From positions 156,100-220,099 of the forward strand of contig NZ_JAOQJT010000006.1 in assembly GCF_025567285.1 (NCBI RefSeq): a DNA stretch of 64,000 nucleotides, in the 5' to 3' direction. Both the position numbers and the translations under genes were made by a program. The notes below the pieces were generated by a model. That model ran no database searches. It was not told where the DNA came from and saw only the letters and a list, made by a program, of their open reading frames with translations. This stretch comes from Coprococcus aceti (GTDB lineage Bacteria > Bacillota > Clostridia > Lachnospirales > Lachnospiraceae). Positions 26,812 through 34,525 of the stretch are shown here, one piece after another (the first letter of the stretch is position 1; each line of letters begins with the position of its first letter).

Positions 26812-29256
26812 ATAAAGAGACCATTATTCTGGATAGCAGTATGCTTTGCGCTTGGAGAGGCGTATAAAGAGGCTGCTGACAGTTCAGTGCTTATAATTGG
26901 TCTGATCATATTGGCTGCACCGGTATTGTCGGTTTACATGGACAAAGCCGGTACAGCCATGTTTTTTTATAGTGGCAAAGCTCATGGTGATAAAGACAGA
27001 AAGAACAGGATCGTCAGATGCGTTCTGAGTATGATGATATTTGGAATGATCTTGTTGACCGGTTATATGAATGGTTGTGCTATGTCAAAGCAGGAGAGAC
27101 TCGCAGAAGAGCTCGATGGGCAGCAGCCGGGCGGTATAGAAGGAAAGGTGTACGAGATCAGGCAGTCCGGCGATGAATGGCGGGTATATGTGTATGCGGA
27201 ATGGATAACATTTGGCGGAGGCGACTCAGAAGAAACTGTGGAATACCGGGGAAGATCAAAGGTATTGCTGTACATGGAAGACGTGGGAAGCCTGAAGACC
27301 GGAATGAAGCTGACCTTAAGCTGCAGTCTGTCAAGGCCGGACTCTGCAGATAATCCGGGCGAATTCGATGCGCGGGAATATTATTCGCACAAGGGAATAT
27401 ATATAGTAGGAAAGGATATCTCCATTCTGGAGTGTGGAGAGGACTACAGCCGTATAGGAGACAGTCTGTTCAGGCTGCGTATAAAGTCCGGGGAGATCAC
27501 AGACAGTGTGTTTGGAGAGACGGATGGCTCGGTGATAAAGGCAATGCTACTGGGGGATAAGAGCGGCATTGACAGGGATACGAAGAAGCTGTTTCAGATG
27601 AATGGAATAGCTCATATTCTGGCGATATCCGGTGTGCACATAGCAATAATAGGAATGACATTATTCGGCGTGCTGCGAAGGCTTACAGGGTCATATATGG
27701 CATCTGGTATAATGGCTATATCTGTGATCGTACTTTACGGAGTTATGACTGGGATGGCGAGTTCAACTGTAAGAGCCATGATAATGATGGTGATATCTGT
27801 GATCGGTCAGGTAAAGGGGCGAAGCCCTGATATGCTTACATCCGCGGGAACCGCGTCAGTCATACAGGCGCTGATTGATCCGGGTATCATCCTTGATGCC
27901 GGATTTCAGTTGTCTTTTGCCGCAGTGCTGGGGATGGCGGTGCCTGGAGCACTTATGAAAAAGCTTATTCCAACTAAGAATAAGGTAGTCAGTACACTTG
28001 TAATGAATCTGGCGATAACACTTGCCACCGGACCGCTTGTTATATTCTATTATTACCAGTTTCCGCTGTATTCGATCTTTCTGAATCTGCTCATAGTGCC
28101 ATTGGTTTCTGTGATAATATTTGTGAGTATCGTCGTGATTGCGGCTATGCTTATTTTTCCCGGGATACTACAGGGCAATGAGATGGCGGTGGGCATAGGA
28201 GCGTTTCCTGTGAAGCTGATACTTGCAATATACAGGCAGCTTTGCGAATGGGCGATGAAGCTTCCATTTTACAGTATAAATACAGGCCATGTGTCGGTTA
28301 TGATGATCGTAGTATTTTATATGGCTATGGTTGGAGTGCTGATCCTGCTTGTAAGAGCAAAGAGTGCAGACTGCGCCAGGGTGAGGAGGCGGATGGTCTG
28401 TCTGTGCGCTGCTGTGATCATGACCTTGTGCTGCGTGTGTTACGAAGTAGCTTCATTTGACCGGGAGTTCAGAGTTGTATTTATGGATGTTGGTCAGGGA
28501 GACGGCATACTTATAAGGTCTGGCATGGGAGTAAATATATTGATAGATGGGGGCTCGTCGAGTAGCAATAAGGTTGGTGAGTACGTGATGGTGCCTGTTC
28601 TAAAGTTTTATGGTGCAGCTCATGTAGATTATGCATTTGTGACACACGGAGATAAGGATCATGTGTCCGGTATCCAATATCTTCTAAGCGATACGAACTC
28701 CGGTATCAGAATAGATAATCTTGTGGTTCCGATGTATGGTGATATTGAAAATATGGGTGAACTGCTTGAGCTGGCAGAGAAAAGAGGCGTAAATATCATA
28801 TATATGGACGGCGGTTCTCAAATGTCCTGTGGCAAGGATGCAGCTAAGGTGTGGTTAAATTTCTTGCATCCGTCCGAAAAAACTGATATAAAAGATGCAA
28901 ATGATCTTTCTGCGGTTATCCGTCTGGAGTATCGAGGGTACAGTGTTTTATTTACGGGAGACCTGGGAGAAGATGGAGAACGGGAGCTTATCTCGGAGGG
29001 CGGTGATCTGAGTGCTGATGTGTTGAAGGTCGGACATCACGGCAGCAGATATTCTACGAGTGGGGAGTTCCTGAGAGCAGTCGACCCGGATCTTGCGATC
29101 ATATCGGCGGGGGAGAATAACCGATATGGTCATCCGCACGGGGAGACACTGGAGCGTTTGGATGCCTGTGGAGCTGATGTAATGAGTACCATAGACCATG
29201 GAGCTATATGTGTAGAGATAACGGATGGTGGAATTTCGGTAACCGGATACAGATGA
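26812..29256 (+). CDS. comEC: ComEC/Rec2 DNA-uptake channel protein
   Basis: This is the membrane channel that passes single-stranded DNA during transformation. A stop codon lies at 26788-26790, and no ATG, GTG or TTG is in frame before GTG 26887. An AGGAGG site (26799-26804) stands eight bases before ATA 26812, and translation from there gives I(M)KRPLFWIAVCFALGEAY, the usual hydrophobic start, so I place the start at ATA (814 residues). An N-terminal OB-like part (DNPGEFDAREYYSHKGIY), a Competence domain with many helices (about 235-500, HILAISGVHIAIIG), and a C-terminal metallo-beta-lactamase domain (MDVGQGDGILI, THGDKDHVSG, VGHHGSRYST) are all present. The enzyme appears intact. Confidence 0.9.
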   Translation: MKRPLFWIAVCFALGEAYKEAADSSVLIIGLIILAAPVLSVYMDKAGTAMFFYSGKAHGDKDRKNRIVRCVLSMMIFGMILLTGYMNGCAMSKQERLAEELDGQQPGGIEGKVYEIRQSGDEWRVYVYAEWITFGGGDSEETVEYRGRSKVLLYMEDVGSLKTGMKLTLSCSLSRPDSADNPGEFDAREYYSHKGIYIVGKDISILECGEDYSRIGDSLFRLRIKSGEITDSVFGETDGSVIKAMLLGDKSGIDRDTKKLFQMNGIAHILAISGVHIAIIGMTLFGVLRRLTGSYMASGIMAISVIVLYGVMTGMASSTVRAMIMMVISVIGQVKGRSPDMLTSAGTASVIQALIDPGIILDAGFQLSFAAVLGMAVPGALMKKLIPTKNKVVSTLVMNLAITLATGPLVIFYYYQFPLYSIFLNLLIVPLVSVIIFVSIVVIAAMLIFPGILQGNEMAVGIGAFPVKLILAIYRQLCEWAMKLPFYSINTGHVSVMMIVVFYMAMVGVLILLVRAKSADCARVRRRMVCLCAAVIMTLCCVCYEVASFDREFRVVFMDVGQGDGILIRSGMGVNILIDGGSSSSNKVGEYVMVPVLKFYGAAHVDYAFVTHGDKDHVSGIQYLLSDTNSGIRIDNLVVPMYGDIENMGELLELAEKRGVNIIYMDGGSQMSCGKDAAKVWLNFLHPSEKTDIKDANDLSAVIRLEYRGYSVLFTGDLGEDGERELISEGGDLSADVLKVGHHGSRYSTSGEFLRAVDPDLAIISAGENNRYGHPHGETLERLDACGADVMSTIDHGAICVEITDGGISVTGYR

Positions 29257-29337
29257 TCAGGGAGTTATGAGAATAAGAATTCTGAAAGGAGAACAGGGGA
29301 AGGAAGAAACGACTATGATGTGGAAAGGAAGATGAGT

Positions 29338-30288
29338 ATGACAAAAAAACTAAAATTACTGCTGGAATTTGTAATGCTGACACTTGGCGCAGTTATAGCT
29401 GCATTTGCTATCGAAGAATTTCTCGTGCCGAACACCATACTTGACGGAGGCGTCATCGGTATAGGTATCATGATCAATAATCTCACAGAAGTGTCCCTGA
29501 GTATTCTGACGATCGTTCTTAATGTTCCGTTTCTTATAATAGGTTCAAGACAGCTTGGTAAGATGTTCATGGTGAAGTCCGGTTATTCCATGGCTGTATT
29601 CTCAGTATTTGTGGAGATATTCAAACCCCTTGAAAATGCAACCTCAGAGACCATACTTGCGGTGTGCTTCGGCGGTGTGATACTTGGACTTGGAGTTGGT
29701 ATCATCATCAAGTTCGGCGGGTGCTTGGATGGAACGGAGACCGTGGCCATCATGCTGAACAAGAAAAAAGACTGGCCGGTTGGAAGAGTTGTTCTGGGCA
29801 TGAATCTGATCATATATTCTATTGCGGGAATGCTCTTTGGTCTGGACAGGGCGATGTACAGTCTTCTTACATACTTTATAACATCAAAGGTGCTTGATAT
29901 GGTTGAGACCGGTCTTGAGCAGGCGAAGGCAGCCATGATCATAACTGATGATGCCAGAGAGGTGGCAGACAAGATATACAAGAAGCTTGGAAGAACAGTT
30001 ACCATCATGCAGGGCAAGGGAATGATAAGCGGCAACAAGACAGTGCTCTACTGTGTTATCACGAGATTTGAGATCGGTGAGCTGAAGAACATCATCAATT
30101 CCATAGATTCTTCTGCATTTGTCACAGTTACGGATGTGGCGGAGATCATCGGCAACCACATCAAGGATAATGAATACAAGGAGATCCTTGAGAAGATAGA
30201 GGAGAAGGAAGAACCGCTCACAAAGCTTCCTGAGCATGAGAGTATGACGGGCTTTGATGGCCTGGAGCATACCGGAAAAATAGATTAG
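29338..30288 (+). CDS. YitT family membrane protein (DUF161/DUF2179)
   Basis: The protein has about 316 residues if it starts at ATG 29338, seven bases after AAAGGAA; GTG 29320 and ATG 29332 are in frame but fit the ribosome site less well. Five hydrophobic segments cover about residues 10-175, followed by a soluble DUF2179 domain (about 220-290: GRTVTIMQGKGMISG) that resembles PII-type regulatory folds. The function of YitT proteins is not established. It has a terminator of its own and lies after comEC. Confidence 0.88.
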   Translation: MTKKLKLLLEFVMLTLGAVIAAFAIEEFLVPNTILDGGVIGIGIMINNLTEVSLSILTIVLNVPFLIIGSRQLGKMFMVKSGYSMAVFSVFVEIFKPLENATSETILAVCFGGVILGLGVGIIIKFGGCLDGTETVAIMLNKKKDWPVGRVVLGMNLIIYSIAGMLFGLDRAMYSLLTYFITSKVLDMVETGLEQAKAAMIITDDAREVADKIYKKLGRTVTIMQGKGMISGNKTVLYCVITRFEIGELKNIINSIDSSAFVTVTDVAEIIGNHIKDNEYKEILEKIEEKEEPLTKLPEHESMTGFDGLEHTGKID

Positions 30289-30345
30289 AAAAAGCCTGTG
30301 ACATATACCGGCAGATAACTGCTGTATATGTCACAGGCTTTTTTT
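30289..30345. terminator. Bidirectional intrinsic terminator
   Basis: A 19-bp stem (30289-30307 with 30325-30343) with A and T tracts, and a short CAG/CTG inner pair. It separates yitT from the convergent pdxT. Confidence 0.92.
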
Positions 30346-30378
30346 TATTTATATATGTTTTAGACTGTAGTCAATATA

Positions 30379-30942
30379 TTACTGGATATTGTCTACAAAT
30401 GCCTTGTGGATCCTGTAGTCGCTGTCAAGCTCAGGGTGGAAGGAGAGGGCAAACTGGTTGCCGTACTTAACTGCCACGATCTTGTCATCAACTGTTGCAA
30501 GGACATCAACCTCAGGTGAAGCCTCAGCCACATAAGGTGCACGGATGAAAGTCATAGGAACCTCACCGATACCTTTAAGCTCGGCCTCTGTGTGGAAGCT
30601 TCCAAGCTGTCTTCCGTAGGCATTTCTCTTTACTGTGACAGGGAGAGTGCCAAGGTGTACAGTGTCATCACCTTCGATGTGCTGTGCCAGAAGAATAAGT
30701 CCTGCACATGTGGCAAGAACCGGCATGCCACCCTCGATCTGAGACTTTATAGTGTCGAACATGTCGCTGTCTCTGAGAAGCTTTCCTTGGACTGTGCTCT
30801 CACCGCCAGGAAGGATCAGGGCGTCATAAGGCTTGTTCAGATCTCCGGCATTTCTAAGTTCTATGCATGATACGCCGAGCTCGGAAAGTACATGCTCATG
30901 CTCTGCGAAAGCTCCCTGTACTGCCAATACACCAACCTGCAT
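30379..30942 (-). CDS. pdxT: Pyridoxal 5'-phosphate synthase glutaminase subunit
   Basis: PdxT releases ammonia from glutamine for PdxS in vitamin B6 synthesis. The frame extends upstream inside pdxS, but AAAGGGG lies before ATG 30942, giving 187 residues starting MQVGVLAVQGAFAEH. Motifs are LPGGEST (oxyanion region), PVLATCAGLILLA (nucleophile Cys) and SFHPEL (catalytic His-x-Glu). It begins one base after the pdxS stop, so the two are translationally coupled. Confidence 0.96.
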   Translation of the reverse strand: MQVGVLAVQGAFAEHEHVLSELGVSCIELRNAGDLNKPYDALILPGGESTVQGKLLRDSDMFDTIKSQIEGGMPVLATCAGLILLAQHIEGDDTVHLGTLPVTVKRNAYGRQLGSFHTEAELKGIGEVPMTFIRAPYVAEASPEVDVLATVDDKIVAVKYGNQFALSFHPELDSDYRIHKAFVDNIQ

Positions 30943-30943
30943 A

Positions 30944-31822
30944 TTACTTACCCCTTTCTGCCATGAGGATTGCGATCTCCTGCTCGTTGATACCAACCAT
31001 AGCTTCACCAAGTCCCTCTGAAAGCTTTGCAACGAGATCAGCGTCATTGTAGTTTGTTGTTGCCTGAACGATGGCAGCAGCACGCTTAGCAGGGTCTCCT
31101 GACTTGAAGATACCTGAACCTACGAATACACCCTCAGCACCGAGCTGCATCATGAGAGCTGCGTCGGCAGGAGTAGCAACACCGCCGGCTGCGAAGTTTA
31201 CAACTGGGAGACGATGATTCTCATGTACGTACTGAACGAGATCGTAAGGAACCTCAAGCTTCTTAGCTGCCTCATACAGCTCATCTGTTCTCATGCTGAC
31301 GATCTCAGCGATCTGGCTGTTCATCTTTCTCATATGTCTTACGGCCTGAACGATATCACCTGTACCAGGCTCGCCCTTAGTTCTGATCATTGAAGCACCC
31401 TCGTTGATTCTTCTGAGAGCCTCGCCGAGATCCTTGGCACCACATACAAATGGAACCTTGAACTGTCTCTTGTCAATATGGTATACGTCATCTGCTGGTG
31501 AGAGAACCTCGCTCTCGTCGATGTAGTCGATCTCGATGGCCTGAAGGATCTGAGCCTCTGCAAAATGTCCGATACGGCACTTAGCCATAACAGGGATTGA
31601 TACAGCGTTCTGGATTCCCTTGATCATCTGTGGGTCACTCATACGTGATACACCACCTGCAGCTCTGATATCTGCTGGGATTCTCTCAAGTGCCATAACT
31701 GCACAAGCGCCGGCAGCCTCAGCGATCTTAGCCTGCTCAGGTGTTGTAACGTCCATGATAACTCCGCCCTTAAGCATCTGGGCAAGTTCCTTATTTAACT
31801 TATATCTTTCTGTTGTCTCCAT
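30944..31822 (-). CDS. pdxS: Pyridoxal 5'-phosphate synthase lyase subunit
   Basis: PdxS makes pyridoxal 5'-phosphate from ribose 5-phosphate, glyceraldehyde 3-phosphate and ammonia as a dodecamer with PdxT. It has 292 residues, with KGGVIMDVTTPEQA near the N-terminus, ALERIPADIRAAGGVSRMSDP, a catalytic Lys in MAKCRIGH and VNFAAGGVATPADAALMMQLGAEGV (phosphate site). The sequence is highly typical. The start is preceded by CGGAGG. The region upstream holds regularly spaced direct repeats. Confidence 0.97.
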   Translation of the reverse strand: METTERYKLNKELAQMLKGGVIMDVTTPEQAKIAEAAGACAVMALERIPADIRAAGGVSRMSDPQMIKGIQNAVSIPVMAKCRIGHFAEAQILQAIEIDYIDESEVLSPADDVYHIDKRQFKVPFVCGAKDLGEALRRINEGASMIRTKGEPGTGDIVQAVRHMRKMNSQIAEIVSMRTDELYEAAKKLEVPYDLVQYVHENHRLPVVNFAAGGVATPADAALMMQLGAEGVFVGSGIFKSGDPAKRAAAIVQATTNYNDADLVAKLSEGLGEAMVGINEQEIAILMAERGK

Positions 31823-31889
31823 GTTGAACCTCCGTTATAATTAGATTTGTGTTTATTGGAGTGAGTGTACATAAACTCACAATCTGTAG

Positions 31890-31995
31890 GTGATTATAAA
31901 ACCAAAGTGACATTATAGAAATAATCAATATGTGATTATAAAAACAGGTCAGACAACCTCTGATATTATCAAAATACATAGAAAAACAGGTCAGA
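31890..31995. repeat. Three 42-bp-spaced direct repeats upstream of pdxS
   Basis: Units begin at 31890 (GTGATTATAAAACCA), 31932 (GTGATTATAAAAACAGGTCA) and 31974 (ATACATAGAAAAACAGGTCA). The second and third share AAAAACAGGTCAGA exactly (31940-31953 and 31982-31995); the first and second share GTGATTATAAAA. The 42-base period is four helical turns. The likely role is an operator array for pdxST. Confidence 0.6.
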
Positions 31996-32085
31996 TTTGC
32001 CACATAAGATATAATTATGGTAGAAACTGGTACTGTATTTTGAAAATCATATTGTGAGACATAAGCTTGATGAAGGAGAAACGTA

Positions 32086-33117
32086 ATGGCTGCAACAAAG
32101 AAAAAAGAAAAAAAGAACGCGATGGCGGTCATAAACCAACATATAAAGACGGGGGAGTTTGCCAAGATATATCTTCTGTATGGGGAGGAGAGGTATCTCG
32201 TGAACCAGTACAGGGATAAGCTGCTGTCGGCTCTGACTGATAAGGACGATAATCTGAATTTTATGAAATTTGCCGGAAATGGGATCGATACATCTGAGCT
32301 TCTTGCATTCTGCAACGAGATGCCATTTTTTGCGGACAGAAGAGTTGTCCTTGTGGAGAACAGTGGTCTGTTCAAGAGTAGCAACGAGGATTTTGCAAAG
32401 AAGCTGGTGGAGATAGAGGATACATCAGTTGCCATATTTGTAGAGATGGATGTGGACACCAGGTATAAGCTGTTCAAGGCTGTGGACAAGAATGGAGAGG
32501 CTCTGGATTTTGCGACCCCTGATGAGAAGATGATGGTCACGTGGGTGAAGTCACTGTTCCGTGCCGATGGTGTTGCCACCACAGACACGGCGATATACAA
32601 GATAATCGAAGCTGCTAACATGGATATGAACTGTATCAAGAATGAGGTTGACAAGATGATAAGCTACGCCGGAGACACGAAGCAGGTCAGCGAGCATGAT
32701 GTGGATCTTCTGTGCAGTCAGGATGCGGAGAGCAAGGTGTATCAGATGATAGACTTCATCATTGCAAAGCAGAAGGAGAAGGCTTGCAGTATGTATCACG
32801 ATCTTCTTGAGAATAAGGAATCGGCGATCATGATAAACGCATGTATCATGAGACAGTTCAACAAGCTCCTTCTGGTAAAGATGGCATTATCAGATGGTGC
32901 GCAGGACGCCAGCTTGGCGAAGATCGCAGGATGCCCGGTGTGGGCGGTGAAGAATTACAAGGCTCAGTGCAGGGGCTACAGCATGGCACGGCTTAAAGAC
33001 ATAGTGGAGAACTGTCAGGACATGGACTACAAGCTCAAGACCGGACAGGTTATGGATAACGCGGCGATGGAGGTCATGATCGTGGAGCTGTGTGAGATGC
33101 AAGTAGGAGGCTGGTGA
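32086..33117 (+). CDS. holA: DNA polymerase III subunit delta
   Basis: The delta subunit of the clamp loader opens the sliding clamp in DNA replication. The 343 residues match the Firmicute family: an N-terminal domain with YLLYGEERYLVNQYRD-like start, FFADRRVVLVENSG, the middle ATYxFVEM-type strand, a conserved NEVDKMISYA block and a C-terminal helical domain. GGAGAAACGT precedes the ATG. It is followed closely by a perfect terminator and is convergent with rpsT, a common arrangement in Firmicutes. Confidence 0.93.
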   Translation: MAATKKKEKKNAMAVINQHIKTGEFAKIYLLYGEERYLVNQYRDKLLSALTDKDDNLNFMKFAGNGIDTSELLAFCNEMPFFADRRVVLVENSGLFKSSNEDFAKKLVEIEDTSVAIFVEMDVDTRYKLFKAVDKNGEALDFATPDEKMMVTWVKSLFRADGVATTDTAIYKIIEAANMDMNCIKNEVDKMISYAGDTKQVSEHDVDLLCSQDAESKVYQMIDFIIAKQKEKACSMYHDLLENKESAIMINACIMRQFNKLLLVKMALSDGAQDASLAKIAGCPVWAVKNYKAQCRGYSMARLKDIVENCQDMDYKLKTGQVMDNAAMEVMIVELCEMQVGGW

Positions 33118-33137
33118 TGATATTAGATATTGAGGCA

Positions 33138-33173
33138 AAAAAATAACCACTGTGAAAACAGTGGTTATTTTTT
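33138..33173. terminator. Bidirectional intrinsic terminator
   Basis: A perfect 16-bp stem (33138-33153 with 33158-33173) closed by a GAAA tetraloop, with A and T tracts. It serves holA and rpsT. Confidence 0.93.
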
Positions 33174-33259
33174 ATATAACTATGATTGGTTCAAATATAT
33201 GCAGCCGTTTAATATATCCAAATCCTTGTGTCAAAGTTATGTAGTTATCAGCCAGATGC

Positions 33260-33523
33260 TTAAGCCATCTTGTTAACTGCAACTGCAAGACGTGATACCT
33301 TACGAGCAGCGTTGTTCTTGTGGTAGATGCCCTTTGAAGCAGCCTTGTTGATCTCTGATGTAGCAACAACAAGTGCCTGCTGAGCAGCAGCCTTATCACC
33401 AGCAGCGATAGCAGCCTCAACCTTCTTGATAACTGTCTTAACCTTAGACCTGATCATCTTGTTTCTAAGTGTCTTCTTCTCGATAACATTGATTCTCTTC
33501 TTTGCAGATTTGATATTAGCCAA
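33260..33523 (-). CDS. rpsT: 30S ribosomal protein S20
   Basis: S20 binds 16S rRNA in the small subunit. The 87-residue protein starts at TTG 33523 (read as MANIKSAKKRINVIEK), eight bases after a GGAGG site. An ATG exists five codons upstream, but it overlaps that ribosome site. The sequence is basic and helical, with NKAASKGIYHKNNAARKVSRL at the C-terminal end, typical of S20. A TTG start is known for S20 in other bacteria and can reflect low or autoregulated translation. Confidence 0.95.
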   Translation of the reverse strand: MANIKSAKKRINVIEKKTLRNKMIRSKVKTVIKKVEAAIAAGDKAAAQQALVVATSEINKAASKGIYHKNNAARKVSRLAVAVNKMA

Positions 33524-33611
33524 AATTCTTACCTCCATAAAATCTAATTAAATATAATAAGGTTTTACATTAAAACCGGACACGGACAATTCAATGTAAA
33601 CATACTCACAT

Positions 33612-33640
33612 ATAATAGATGAAACGCAATTCGTTGTCAA
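33612..33640 (-). promoter_or_regulatory. SigA promoter of rpsT
   Basis: Read leftward: TTGACA (33640-33635), 17-base spacer, TATTAT (33617-33612). Confidence 0.8.
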
Positions 33641-33728
33641 GACTAAAAAACAAAAAAATGCGCATTTTCGCGGATTATTTTCATGTTGTTTCCTAAGAAA
33701 AATGAAGTAAAACAACATGTTACTTTCC

Positions 33729-33757
33729 TTTACATAAAAAGGGGTAAATGGTATCAT
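33729..33757 (+). promoter_or_regulatory. SigA-type promoter of the DUF1461-like gene
   Basis: TTTACA (33729-33734), 17-base spacer, TATCAT (33752-33757), about 64 bases before the start codon. Confidence 0.6.
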
Positions 33758-33820
33758 ATATGCAGTGGGTCTTAATGATCCATACATATTATAATACAGG
33801 AAAAGCAGAGAAATATACAG

Positions 33821-34501
33821 ATGTTTAAATATAGATTTTTTCAGGTGATAATGGCACTTTCGCTGGTCTTGCTGATCATCTCCACGGCGATAATGTGTTC
33901 GTTCAGCGTTTGCAGGGTTGCGGAGAAGAGCTACAAGCCGAGTAATAGCGGCACGATAAGTTCAGTCATGAATAACGGACAGACTGAGGAATTATCAGAA
34001 TTTGATGCGTGGGTGGAATACAGTATCGTGCTGGATGCCCTGGATGGGGACAGCGAGCAGGAGTACAGGTTTGGCAACGTATATCTGTCCACTGAGAATG
34101 TGATGAGGCTTGAACAGCTTGCAGACATCAAATCCAAGGCAAGCAATGGTGTGTTCATATCCATTGTGCTTCTGGTGGCATGCTTTGTAGTCATAAGGAG
34201 AAGAAGACTGTATGAGTGTGTTGTATGGGGCGGCGCTGCAGGCGTTATAATAGGAATAATCAGCTTTATAGCCATGGCGGTATCCGGCAGCGGAATCATG
34301 TATGGCATAAGAAGAATGGTGTTTGGAGAAAGCTATGCGGAGCTTTTTCCGGGACACGATGTCCTGCCGGATATAATACCGGCCGGTACGGGAACGAAGG
34401 TTCTTTGGGTGTATGTTGGAACGATATTTGTTGGACTTGTGGTTACTATCATAGTCAGGGTTATAAGCTATAAGAAATCACGTCCACACAAATTCAGATA
34501 G
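33821..34501 (+). CDS. Integral membrane protein, DUF1461-like
   Basis: The 226-residue protein has four hydrophobic segments (about 8-30, 108-125, 135-158, 192-213), an extracellular loop after the first helix (about 35-105) and another between helices three and four with RRMVFGESYAELFPG. This topology and the loop position resemble the TIGR01906/DUF1461 membrane protein family, whose function is unknown. The call is by general resemblance only. It is 25 bases upstream of glgB and may be co-transcribed with it. Confidence 0.55.
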   Translation: MFKYRFFQVIMALSLVLLIISTAIMCSFSVCRVAEKSYKPSNSGTISSVMNNGQTEELSEFDAWVEYSIVLDALDGDSEQEYRFGNVYLSTENVMRLEQLADIKSKASNGVFISIVLLVACFVVIRRRRLYECVVWGGAAGVIIGIISFIAMAVSGSGIMYGIRRMVFGESYAELFPGHDVLPDIIPAGTGTKVLWVYVGTIFVGLVVTIIVRVISYKKSRPHKFR

Positions 34502-34525
34502 AAGGTTACATAATGGGAGGTAGTT

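Noticed and set aside
31890..31995. CRISPR array
   Set aside because: Only three imperfect units with a 42-base period, no palindromic repeat, no conserved spacer layout and no cas genes.
31800..32654. 284-codon leftward frame across the pdxS-holA intergenic region
   Set aside because: It runs through holA in antisense and through the repeat array; no start signal and no recognised family.
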